Assembly: GCA_004431415.1 (NCBI GenBank)
Contig: QPMI01000483.1
Location: forward strand, 248,001 to 312,000
Reading direction: 5' to 3'
Source: Cyanophora paradoxa
Taxonomy: Eukaryota > Glaucocystophyceae > Cyanophorales > Cyanophoraceae
DNA: 64,000 nucleotides
Shown: positions 26,301 through 38,300 of the stretch, one piece after another
How positions within the stretch are numbered: the stretch's first letter is position 1
Layout of the letters: each line of letters opens with the position of its first letter
Program-made: the position numbers and the translations under genes
Notes under the pieces: model-generated
The model's database searches: none
The model's input: only the letters and a program-made list of their open reading frames with translations
Told to the model about the DNA's origin: nothing

Positions 26301-29300
26301 CTACTGCACATCTGGATCAATCACGGCGACTCCGGTCAATGCGAGCTATGGCAACATCTGCCCGGCCGGCAAGTACTGCCCTGGCGCTGCGAGCGGATCA
26401 GCAACGTGCGGCGCCATCGGCACCTCGGCGCCGATCGACTGCCCGCTCGGCACCTACTATCCGTTCCTTGGGCTTACGAACGTTACCGGCTGCATCAGCT
26501 GCGACGCGGGCATGGTCTGCAATGTCACTGGCCTCGTTCGGCCTGTGTACAACTGCCCTGTGGGTTACTACTGCCCATCTGGTACCATCACGCCCATTGC
26601 ATGTCCCGCTGGTTATTTCAACAACCAGACGAACGCGAAGGGTGCGCATTCTTCGGCTCATCGCTTCCCAGATGTTCTTTCTGATGATTTCGGGCAGCTC
26701 TGGGCCAGTGCCTGCCAGCTCCTCCAGGCTACTACAGTTCTGGTGTCGGCAACGCGAACCCGACTGGCCAGTGCGATGCCGGCTGGTATTGTGTCAACGC
26801 ATCGAGCACGCGGCAACAGTTTGTTGCAGAGCTGGGATACTACGCCCCGCAGGGCTCCGGCCAGCAGTACGCTTGCCTGCCCGGCACCTACCAAAACTCC
26901 ACGGCGCAGTCGACGTGCCTCACCTGCCCGGCGGGCTCATACTGCAACCGCTACGCCACCATCTCGCCGACGACTTGCCCGGCGGGCTTCTACTGCCCAG
27001 CTGGCTTGGCCACGTACCTCGAGTGCCCGCTCGGCTCGTACAGCAACAAGACGAGCAACAAGAACGTGACGGACTGCACGCCTTGCGATATCGGCATGTA
27101 CTGCGCCGGCACAGCTCTCACGGCGCCGTCCGGCCCGTGCACAGCCGGCTTCTACTGCCTCTTCGGCTCATCTGTACCGAACGGCACCGTCGGCTGGCCT
27201 CTTGCGCTCACTCTGATGGGCCAGAGCTCGTGGGGAGGCGTCTGCCCGAAGGGCATGTACTGCCCTGGTTCGGCGAACTCGGCACTGTCGCTGCCGGGCA
27301 GCGGCCAGCCGACGCCGTGTGAGCAGGGCTTCTACGCCGATACGAACATGAACGTCGGCTCGGCGGGCTGCAAGCCGTGCCCGACGGGTCGGTTCTGTAA
27401 CGCCACCGGCATGGTCGCTCCGGGCTCTACCTGCGAACCCGGGAGCTTCTGCGTGTGGGGCGCCCGCGTGTCGAACCCTCCGGCAAACGACGGCGTCGGC
27501 TCGTACGGCATCTTTGCCCTCAACGCCAACGGCAGCGGCCCGTGCCCTGTCGGTTATTTCTGCCCGAACGGCACCTACGCCTACATTTGCCCGGCTGGCT
27601 GGTACCAGAACCGCACGGCGCAGTCGTCGTGCATGCCGTGCCCGGCGGGCTTTGTCTGCTCTGCCGGCACCGTGCAGCCCATCCCGTGCCCCGTCGGATC
27701 GTATTGTGAGGCGTACACGACGCCCACCAACATCACCGCCTGCCCGGCTGGCAGGTACAACAATCGCACGGCTGTTGCATCCGTCCTAGGCTGCACGACC
27801 TGCGACGGCGGCATGTACTGTGCGACTGCGAACCTCACTGCCCCGACCGGCCCATGCTCCCCCGGGTACTACTGCCCGCCAGGCTCCGTCACTGCGACCG
27901 AAAACCTCTGCCCCGTTGGCAATTACTGCCCCGGCGGCCCGTGCCCAGGCATCGGCTCATCCGCGCCCATCCCCTGCCCTGTTGGCACCTTCAGCGGCAC
28001 CACCGGCAACCAGAACGTGTCCCATTGCCTGCCCTGCTCTGCTGGGCGCTACTGCGCCGGTACTGGCAACGAGTACCCGACGGGCAGCTGCAATGCCGGC
28101 TACTACTGCGCCAGCGGCGCTCCGAGCGCGACGCCGACCGACAACTCGCCATCCTACGGTCCGTGCCCGGTGGGCCACTTCTGCCCGTCTCCGGGCGGCA
28201 TCAGCCAGCCGCAGCAGTGCCCGGAGGGCACCTTCATGAACGCGACGGGTGCATCGACGTGCTACTCGTGCCCGCAGCGCTACTGGTGCCCGACGCGCGC
28301 CATGACTGCGCCGCTGGCTTGCCCGGCGGGCCGCTTCTGCGCGGGCGGCTCGAACTCGACCCCGCCCACCTGCCCGGCCGGCTCGTTCAGCAACCAGACG
28401 CTGCTCCGTGCTGCGTCAGAGTGCACGGCCTGCCCTGCCTCCTACTACTGCGACGGCACGACGCCCACAGCCCCGACCGGCCTCTGCGAGGCTGGGTACT
28501 TCTGTCGCTGCGGCGCGCCGAACCGCTTTGGTACCAACTCGACCTGCAACCCGGCCTCGCTGCCCGAGCCTGTGGGCCTTGGCCTCGGCGGCCTCTGCCC
28601 GCGCGGCAGCTACTGCGTCACCGGCACCAACATCCCCACGAAGTGCCCGTCGGGCTTCTGGACTTCGGAATCGGGCAACCGCAACATTTCCGGCTGCGTG
28701 CCGTGCCCGCGCGGGCTGTACTGCACGGACTCAGGCGCGCTCTCGTTCAACGAGAACAACAAGTGCTCGGCTGGCTACGTCTGCACGGGTGGCTCCGACA
28801 CTTCGACGCCCGTCAGTCTTCCTGCAGGCACTATCGACGGCACGGGCGGCTACCAGTGCGCGGCCGGCTACTTCTGCGAAGAGGGCGCTCTCCAGCAGCA
28901 GCCTTGCCCGCCGGCGACCTACAACCCAGTGCCCGGTGCTGGCTCGTGCCAGCCGTGCCGCGCCGGCACGTATTGCGACCAGTCGGGAATGACTAACGGC
29001 ACCGTCTGCCCAGTTGGCTTCTATTGCTCGCCCGGCCTCGCGCAGCCTCTCGTTTGCCCGCCAGGCACGTACGGCACGCGCACCGGCGCCCGCAACTACA
29101 CCGAGTGCCAGCTTTGCGACCAGGGCTACTACTGCTCGTCCACGCCGCGCACCTCGCCACAGGGCCGCTGCGATCCTGGCTACAACTGCGCCCACGGCGC
29201 CACTGTCCCGAACCCCGGCACGCTTGATGCTCTGGGCAACGGGCCGTGCCCGGCCGGCAGCTACTGTCCGAACGGCTGGAAGAACGACAACCGGTCGCGC

Positions 29301-32300
29301 GTCCTGTGCGACCCCGGCATGTACCGCGACGACCTGTTCGGCAAGGAGGCCGATGACTGCAAGCCCTGCTACGGCGGGAAGTACTGCAAGACTGCGGGGC
29401 TCGCCCAGCCAACCGCCAACTGCTCGGCCGGCTACTACTGCAAGGCCCTCGCCATCGACGAGATGCCCGGCGAGGACAACCTCGCCCTCTACGGCCCGTG
29501 CCCGCCTGGAAGCTACTGCCCCGAGGGCGAGCGCAACGCGCCCATCGGGTGTCCCCGTGGGTCCTTCCAGGCCAAGGCGGCCCAGCCGACGTGCGACATC
29601 TGCCCGGCCGGCTACTACTGCCTCGAGAACGCGACCGCCCCGATCGTACGCTGCGCCGTCCGCCCCTGCGCTCGTTTGATCGCTGACCCCGCCTCAGAGC
29701 TGCTGGGGCGGTTACTATTGCCCGGAGGGCTCATCGGAAGCGCCGATTTGGTGTCCCTCTGGCACGTACGGCGAGAAGCCAAACCTGAAGGCGGCCTCGG
29801 AGTGCACGCCTTGCCCGCCTGGCAAGTACTGCGCGAACGGCAACATCACCGGCGACTGCGCCGCTGGCTGTGCGTTGCGCGCCGCGCTCCTCTCTTAGGC
29901 CTAGCTGACCATGCGTGGTTCCCATTCGCAGTCCTCTGCCTCTCCAGCGCGGCCGTCCCGAACCCGCGCGACCAGCCTTGCCCGGCCGGCTCGTACTGCC
30001 CGCTCGGAACGCCCATCAAGTACCCGTGCCCGGCCGGCACGTACACGTTCGCGACCACGACGGGCGCGGCCTCGGAGGCGGACTGCCTGCAGTGCCCGCC
30101 GACGATGTATTGCCCGCCTGGCACCGGTGACGGCAACAGCACGGCGACCGCGCCGCTGGCCTGCCCGCCTGGCCACTACTGCGAGGGCTCCAACACGCCC
30201 GTCAACTACAACAGCTCGCGCAACTTCCTGCAGTGCGGCGCCAAGCCGCCGACGCCGTGCCCGAACGGCAAGTACTCCAGCGCGACGTCCAACTCGCGCC
30301 TCAGCGACTGCAAGGACTGCCGCGCTGGCTACATGTGCAACCAGACCGGCATGGTCGACGACACCATCTTCCCGTGCCCGCCTGGCTACTACTGCCCGGC
30401 TGGCACTGTCAACCCCAAGCCCTGCCGCGCCGGCACGTACCGCACGCTCCAGTTCGGCCTCACGCAGGACTCGTGCTCGGACTGCAATTCCACCTTCTAC
30501 TGCCCGGAGGGCGCCCCGCGCCTTATCGTCTGCCCGGCCGGCAACTACTGTCCGGCAATCTCGTCAGCTCCCACGCCGTGCCCGGCGGGCTCCTATTGCC
30601 CAGAGAAGGTCGCCGCACCCATCGACTGCGAGGCTGGCTTCTACTGCCCGTCCCAGTCGCCGGCAATGATCCCGTGCCCGGAGGGCGCCTACTGCGAGGC
30701 GAAGTCCCCGTGGCCGCAGTACTGCCCGAAGGGCACCCGCTTCAAGCAGGGCCCCGCCAACACGCGCTCGTCGTTCGAGGTGGCGTGCGAGTCGTGCCCG
30801 GCGGGCACCTACAACGACGTGGAGGGCAGCCTGACGTGCTCGGAGTGCGCGGCCGGATACTACTGCGTGCCGGCGTCGTCAGGCCCGCACAAGATCCACG
30901 GCGCCATCTCCCCGAGGCCCGAGTGGACCGCCAACGCGACGAACGCGGCCGACCTCGAGGCGGAGTACGGCGGCGGCCCGTGCCCCGAGGGCCACTACTG
31001 CCCGCAGGGCACCAAGCGCCCGATGGAGTTCCCGTGCCCAACCGGCACCTTCAACGGCAACATGCGCATGAAGGCGCTCAACGACTGCCTGCCGTGCCCT
31101 GAGAACAACTACCAGCATCAGGAGGGCCAGGCCGCTTGTCTGCCTTGCGGCTCCAGCTCGATTTCGACGGGCGGGGCCAGCACTTGCACGTGCTTGGGCC
31201 AGAACCGCGCCTTCCAGGTCAACGACAAGTCCTGCATCTGCAGGCCCGGCTTCGAGTTCTTCGACCAGAACCTGCAGCGCGCCGACGGCGACAGCACCAT
31301 CAACTGCGTGCCGATGCTCTACAGCCAGTGCTCGAACAGCCAGACTCGACTCTCGTCCGGTCTTTGCGGCTCCGATGAGTCCTGCGCCGCCGGCTGCCCG
31401 AGCGGCAAGGGCAAGCTTCGTGCGTCCCTGCCCCCCCCCCCCCCCCCCCCCCCCTTTTTTTTGCCGCTGCGCGTGTGCCCCGTCTCATCGCATCCCCCGC
31501 GCAGTCGCCAGCACCGGTGTGTGCGAGTGCGAGAACCTGCCATCGGTTGCGAGCATCTGCGGCGTCACGACCGGCGGGTCCTGCACGGTCAAGACCGAGC
31601 TCCGCGACGGTAACATCGAGATTACCGAGAACGGTGTCACCACCAAGATCCCGCTGCTCGACAGTGCGCCCCGGCCCGCGCCCCACGCCCCGCGCCGTCA
31701 CTGACGGACCCTCGACAGAGCGCTTCGGCGACCTCTCGAGCCTCTCGGGCGTCTCGGTGTCGGTCGTCGTGGCGGGCCAGAACGGGCTCTCGGGCGTCGT
31801 CTCGCCGACCGCGGACGCCGTCAAGGACGCCCTGCAGAAGAAGAACGGCAAGCGCCGCTCGCTGCTGCAGTCCTTGACGACGACGGCCGTCCCGAACCCG
31901 ACGATCTGCCTCCTCGAGGGCGACGTCCTCGCGTTCGACGTCTCGGCCGGCTCCTACCCCAAGTACGAGAAGGACAACCTGCTGAACAACAACCCCGACT
32001 TCGACTTCTCGCTGTTCCGCCAGCTCGAGTCGGCGATGGCGGGGGAGGAGAGCAGCCGGCCGGCGACCTTCGTCTTCCGCTTTTCGAACGCGGGCATCTA
32101 CGTCTTCCACGACTCGAAGAAGACGACGCAGACGATGATCGTGCGCGTCATGGGCTCCGACCAGAAGTGCGAGCTCTCGGCGGAGGGCCTCGAGGGCCCC
32201 ATCCGCACGACGACGGCGGCGGAGCTGACGAAGCTCGGCATCACCAAGAGCGACAACCTCGTCTTCCAGCCGAACTGGAACGTCATCGGCGGCCTCCTCT

Positions 32301-35300
32301 GCGCCTGCTTCCTCCTCGTCGCCCTCCTGCTGGGCGCCATCTACTACTTCGGGCGCAAGGGCTGGGGCCACGGCGCTGCCGCCAAGCCGCGGTACCGCCG
32401 CCTGGGCCAGAAGCACAACTTTGAGGCGTACGCGTCGAAGGGCTCGACGGTCACGAAGCAGATGAAGACGAAGAAGGTGATCGACCAGGACGGCAAGGAG
32501 GTCGAGGGCGTCATGTTCGACCCCAAGTCGTACGCGGACGACTTCTGGGACTTCGAGCAGCAGGTCGACCTCGAGAACTTCAACGTGAAGACGCTCTACG
32601 AGAAGCTGGACGACCAGACGATCCACGTGGCGACGGAGCTCGCCAAGCAGAACGTGGCCGTCAAGGACTTCTTCGACAAGCTCGTCGAGCAGACGGAGCA
32701 GCTCAAGAAGATGCTCGCCAACAAGTTCGGCATCAACCCCGACGAGCTCGGCATCGCCCCGACGAGCGATATGTTCGGGATGGACACGGGCCTCGGCCTC
32801 GAGTCGGGCGTCCCGCCCTTGGACGTCGGCGCGCTCGTCACCAAGGAGGACATCGCGGACCACGCGGAGATCGCGCAGCGCGAGCTCGAGGAGCAGCACG
32901 AGCGCGAGATGAAGCAGCTGGCGGCCGCGCAGGACGTCCAGAAGCAGGCGGAGATGACGCGCCTCGACCTCGAGAAGGAGGAGCGCATCGACGACGCGTG
33001 CCGCGCGATCGACAAGCGGACCGCGGAGGAGAAGGCGCTCCTGGAGGAGAAGCTGCGCAACGAGAGCGACCCGGTGAAGCGGCGCGAGATCCAGGCAGCC
33101 ATCGCGAACCTGCTGGAGCAGGCGGAGGCGGAGAAGCGGGCCGTGCGGCGCGAGATCGAGCAGGACCAGGCGCTCAAGCGGCAGGCGGCGCTCGCCAAGG
33201 TGGCGCGCAAGGCGGCGGTCGAGGCGGAGGCGAAGCGGCTGGAGCAGGAGGCCCAACAGGAGGCGATCGAGCGGCGGAAGGACATGGCGCTGGAGCTCGC
33301 CGCCCTCAAGGAGCGGCAGGCGAAGGAGCGGGGCGACCTGGAGGCCAACGTGCGCGTCGACAGCGACGCGGCGCTCAACGACCTCCTCCGCCGCCTGCAG
33401 GCCAAGCGCGGCGACGCGATGGCCCTCCTCAACGCCCGCGTCGAGCGCGACCTCCAGAACGCGAAGACGGACGAGGAGAAGGCGGCCATCCGCGCCCGCT
33501 ACAAGGCGGACGCGGAGCAGCTCAACGCCGAGCTCGCCTCGGAGGAGGCGCGCCAGCGCGCGAACATCGCGGCGGACGCGCAGAAGCGGCTGTACAACCA
33601 GCAGAAGCGCCACGACCTCGAGCTCAAGAAGAAGCTGCTCGAGCAGCAGGCCGTCGAGGAGGAGCTGAAGCTGAACACGGCGCACGCCAAGGACGACGGC
33701 GCCCTGATGATCGCCCAGGCGGAGGAGAAGGACGGCCTGGACCGCCAGATGGACGACGAGCTCGAGCACAAGATCCGCGACCTCAACGACGACTGCGAGA
33801 AGCAGATCGACGCCGAGGCGAAGCGGCTCGCGGAGGCGCGCGACGCCGAGCTGAGCGCCCCGGGCCTGACCGACGAGGAGCGCGCCGCCATCGACGCCCG
33901 CTACGACGCCATGCAGAACGACATGATCGCGCGCCTCAACGCCGAGCGCGACGAGGCGGAGAAGAAGCTGCGGGCGGAGCACGAGCGCGAGAAGGCGAAG
34001 CGCATGGCGGCGATGAAGACGCTGCAGGAGGCCGTCGTGCGCGCCAAGCAGGCGGAGCACGAGGCGGACCGCGAGGCGATGCGCGAGGCGGCGGCGGCGC
34101 GCGCGGCGGCGCTTGAGCTGCAGGCGAAGCAGGAGTCGGCGCTGGCGCAGCTCGAGGCGGAGCTGGACGCGGCGGCGGAGCGCGAGATTGCGGCGGCGCT
34201 GGCGGCGCAGAAGGCGAAGGACGAGGCGCTGCTGGCGGAGCGCAAGGCGGCGCTCGCGAAGGAGCTTGCGAACCCGAACCTCTCGGACGAGGAGCGGCAG
34301 CGCATCATCCGCGAGTTCGAGGGCAACCAGGACCGCCTGATGCGCTCCATGGACCTCGAGCGGGCGCGCCAGGAGCAGGCCCTGCGCGACAAGCTCGCGG
34401 CGCGCAAGAACAAGCTCCTGCTCGGCCAGCAGAAGAAGAACGACGCCGAGGCGAAGAAGGAGGCGGCGGCGCTCAAGGAGAAGGAGGACCAGGCGCGCCT
34501 GGCGGCGCAGCAGGCGCACGACGCGGCCGGGCTCCAGATCGGCCAGATCCGGGAGCTGATGGGGGAGGAGGAGAAGTCGCGGGACGAGGCGAAGGCGGCC
34601 CTCGCGGACGTCGAGGCGGCCCTGGACGCGAAGCTCGAGGACCAGAAGCGGGAGGCCTGGAACCGGGCGATGAACCAGCTCATGGACCCGAACCTGACGG
34701 ACGGCGAGCGCGCCAAGATCCTCAAGAAGTACGCCGACGAGTGCGCGGCGCTCGAGGCGGCGATGGCGGCGGAGAAGGCGCGGCAGCAGGAGGCGCTCCA
34801 GCGCCGCCTCGCCGAGCGCAAGGCCAAGCGCGACGCCGACCTGCGCCGCAAGCAGGAGCTCGAGGCGGCGGCCCTCGAGAAGGACCAGAACGCCGCGCGC
34901 GCCCGCACGGCCGCGGAGGACGCGGCGGCGGCGGCGGCGGCGGCGCTGGAGCTGGAGCAGATGAAGGCCCGCAACGCGCTCGAGGCGCAGCTCGACAAGG
35001 AGGGCGACGCGGAGGCGGCCCGCCTGGCGTCGCAGCTCGACGCGAGCCGCGACAAGGCCCTCGAGGAGCTCCGCAAGCGCCGCGACGCCGAGCTCGCCGG
35101 CGCCAAGACGGACGAGGAGCGCGCCCGCATCCTCGCCAAGTACGAGCAGGACTCGGCGGCGCTGGCGGCGGCCCTCGAGCTCGAGAAGCAGCGGCAGCAG
35201 CAGGCGCTCCGCGACAAGCTGGCGGCCCGCAAGGCCAAGAAGATGGCCGACCTGCAGGCCCAGCAGGACGCGGAGAAGGACCGGCTGGCAAAGGAGGCCG

Positions 35301-38300
35301 CGGCGAAGAAGGCGGAGGCGGAGCTGCACGCGCAGAACGAGGCCGACAAGCTGGCGCTCAAGCAGAAGCAGGCGGCGGAGCTGCAGCAGGCCGAGGCCGA
35401 CTTCCAGATGGAGCTCGACGGCTCGCTGCAGTCGGCGGCGGCCGACGCGGACCGCGAGCTCGCGTGGAAGCGGCAGGAGCTCGAGCTCGCCAAGTCGGCG
35501 GAGCTCGCCAACGCGAAGACGGACGACGAGCGGGAGCGCATCCTGGCCAAGTACCGCGAGGAGCAGGCCAAGCTCGAGGCGGCGATGGAGCTCGAGAAGC
35601 AGCGGCAGGCGCAGCAGCTGCGCGACCGCCTCGCGGCCCGCAAGGCCAAGAAGATGGCCGACCTCAAGGCCGTCCAGGGCGCCGAGTCGAAGCTGAAGGA
35701 CTCGGAGGCGGCGGCGGCCGAGGCGGCGGCGCGCCTGGCGCGCGAGGCGGAGGCGGCCAAGGCCAAGGCGGAGCGGGAGCACGAGGCGCAGCTCATGGCG
35801 GTCGAGACGGAGCTCGAGAAGCAGGCGCGCGAGGAGGAGGCGCGCATCGCGGAGACGATCCGGGAGCGGGGCGAGGACGCCCTCGCGAACCGCAAGGCGC
35901 AGCTCGACGCCGAGCTCGCCGGCGCCAAGACCGACGAGGAGCGCGCCCGCATCCTGGCGCGCTACCAGGCCGACGCGGCGGCCCTGCAGGCGGCCCTCGA
36001 CCTGGACAAGGCCCGCCAGGAGCAGGCGCTCCGCGACAAGCTCGCCGCGCGCCGCGCCAAGAAGCTCGCCGACGAGAAGGGCCGGTTCGAGGGCGACCTC
36101 GACCGCGCGAAGGAGGCGGCGGAGCTGGCGGCCAAGGAGGCGGCGCTGCGGGCGCAGCAGGAGCAGGAGCGGCTGGCGGCGGAGCTGGCGCAGAAGCGCG
36201 ACCTCGCCTCGGCGGACGAGGCCATGCAGCGCGAGTACGAGGCCAAGCTGGCGAGCGCCGAGGCGGACGCGCGCGCGCGCCTCGAGGCGGAGGCGACGGA
36301 GCTGCGCCGCAAGCTGGAGATGGCCCTCGCCGGCGCCACGAGCGACGAGGAGAAGCGCCGCATCCTCGCCGAGTACGAGAAGCAGCAGGCCGGCCTGGCG
36401 CGCACCCTCGAGTCGGAGAAGGACCGCCAGAACCGCCTCCTGCAGGAGCGCCTCGCCAAGCGCAAGGCGGCCAAGATGGCCGAGCTCCAGGCGAAGCAGG
36501 CGGCCGAGGCGGAGGCGCTGCGGCAGCAGCAGGCGGCCGAGGCCAAGATCCTGCAGCAGGAGCGCGAGGCGGCGGCGAAGCTCGCCGAGCTCGAGAAGAA
36601 GCAGTCGCAGGAGCTGCAGCAGCTGCAGAAGAAGTCGGACGCGGAGGAGATCCAGCAGCTGACTGCCAAGATGCAGGAGCTCGACTCGGCGGAGGACGCG
36701 GCGCTGGCGCGGCTCGACGAGCAGCGCGACGCGGCGCTCGCGGCGGCGACCACCGACGCCGAGCGCGCGCGCATCCTGCGCCAGTACGAGGAGGACCGCG
36801 ACAACCTCCTCAAGTCCATGGACCTCGAGCGCCAGCGGCAGGAGCAGGCGCTGCGCGACAAGCTCGCCGCCCGCCGCGCCCGCCGCGTCGGCGACCTCAA
36901 GATGAAGCAGGGGGCCGACCTGGCCTCGGCGGACGCGCAGGAGCAGGGCCGCCTGGCGGCCCTCAAGGCCGACGTCGACCAGAAGGCGGAGCTGGCGGCG
37001 CTGCAGGCCCAGCAGAAGGCGGAGCTGGCGGCCATCGCGGCCGAGTTCGAGCAGGAGAAGGTCCGCCTCGCCGCCGACATGGAGGACGCGATGCGGCGCC
37101 GCGGCGACGAGGAGCGCGCCGCGCTCGCCAAGCTGCGCGCCGCCGAGCTGGCCGGCGCCTCGAGCGACGCCGAGCGCAAGGCGATCATGGACAAGTACGA
37201 GAAGGAGCAGCGGGCGCTCGACGCGGCGCTCGGCGCCGACCGCAAGCGCCAGGAGGAGGACCTGCAGGCCAAGCTGCTCGCCCGCAAGGCCAAGCGCGAG
37301 GCGGAGCTCAAGCGCAAGCAGGAGGAGGAGCGCGTGCTCAAGGAGAAGGAGCTCGCCCTCGAGAAGGCGTCGGCGGAGGCGGCGGCGGCGGCGGCCAAGG
37401 AGGCGGCGGCGGCGCAGCAGCGGCTGGTGACCGACATGGTCAAGGCGGAGGACGCGCTCGAGGCGGAGATGGCCGGGGAGGAGAAGCAGGCGATGGCGGC
37501 CCTCGACCAGCAGCGCGCCCAGGAGGAGGCCGAGCTCAAGCGCAAGCGCGACGCCGACCTCGCCAACGCCCGCAGCGACGAGGAGCGCGCCCGCATCCTC
37601 GCGCAGTACGAGCGCGACTCGTCGGCCCTCAAGCACGCCACGGACGCCGAGAAGCTGCGGCAGCAGTCGGCCCTGGCCCAGAAGCTGGCGGCCCGCCGCG
37701 CGGCCAAGGAGGCGGAGATGCAGAAGCGGCTCGAGGTGGAGCAGCGCAAGGCGTCGGCCGAGAAGGAGCAGGAGGCGATGGGGGCGCGCCTCAAGGCCGA
37801 GGCGGAGCTCGCCGAGGCCGTCCGCAAGCTCGAGCAGGAGAAGGAGCTCATGGAGCAGGCGGCCGCCGCCGAGCGCGAGGCGGAGGCGGCGGCCGCCGAG
37901 GCCTCGATCGCCGCCGGCGAGGCGCTCGCGCGCGAGAAGCGCGTCCTCGCTGAGAAGCTGACGGCCGAGCTCAACGCCGACCCGAACATGACGGCGACGG
38001 AGCGGGCGCGGATCCTGTCCAAGTACCAGGAGCAGGCGAGCGCCCTCGAGTCGGCGATGTCGGCGGACAAGGCGCGGCAGATGAACGACCTCCAGGCGAA
38101 GCTCGCGGCGCGCAAGGCGAAGCGCGAGGCGGAGCTCAAGGCCAAGCACGAGGCGGAGGCCAAGCTGAAGGCGGTGGAGGAGGAGGCGAAGCGGAAGGAG
38201 ATGGAGGTCAAGGCCGTGGCCGAGGCGCAGCTGGCGGACCTCAAGGGCAAGCAGATCGAGGAGCAGCTCAAGGCGGAGGAGGACCTCGAGGCGCAGATGT

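Larger units (their letters stand above)
14580..26700 (+). repeat. Higher-order tandem repeat of about 5 kb in the giant gene (three superunits)
   Basis: The same order of coding blocks and introns recurs with a period near 4.95-4.99 kb. The block beginning CDPGTFCGTTGLS starts at about 15396, 20375 and 25366. The post-intron block PPGYYTSGVGN starts near 16790, 21780 and 26715 (the last diverged). Each superunit is a run of 804-bp units (one, four and four copies) followed by a unique block carrying introns. Superunits 2 and 3 are nearly identical over 19098-20610 versus 24088-25600, and again over 21085-21570 versus 26026-26511. Superunit 1 is clearly older and more diverged. Confidence 0.85.

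Noticed and set aside
5300-31600. Possibility that the cysteine-rich part is several separate genes.
   Set aside because: Each frame change I checked has GT-AG (or GC-AG) boundaries that restore the cysteine pattern, no second signal peptide or intergenic gap is seen, and the only break is a one-base deletion.
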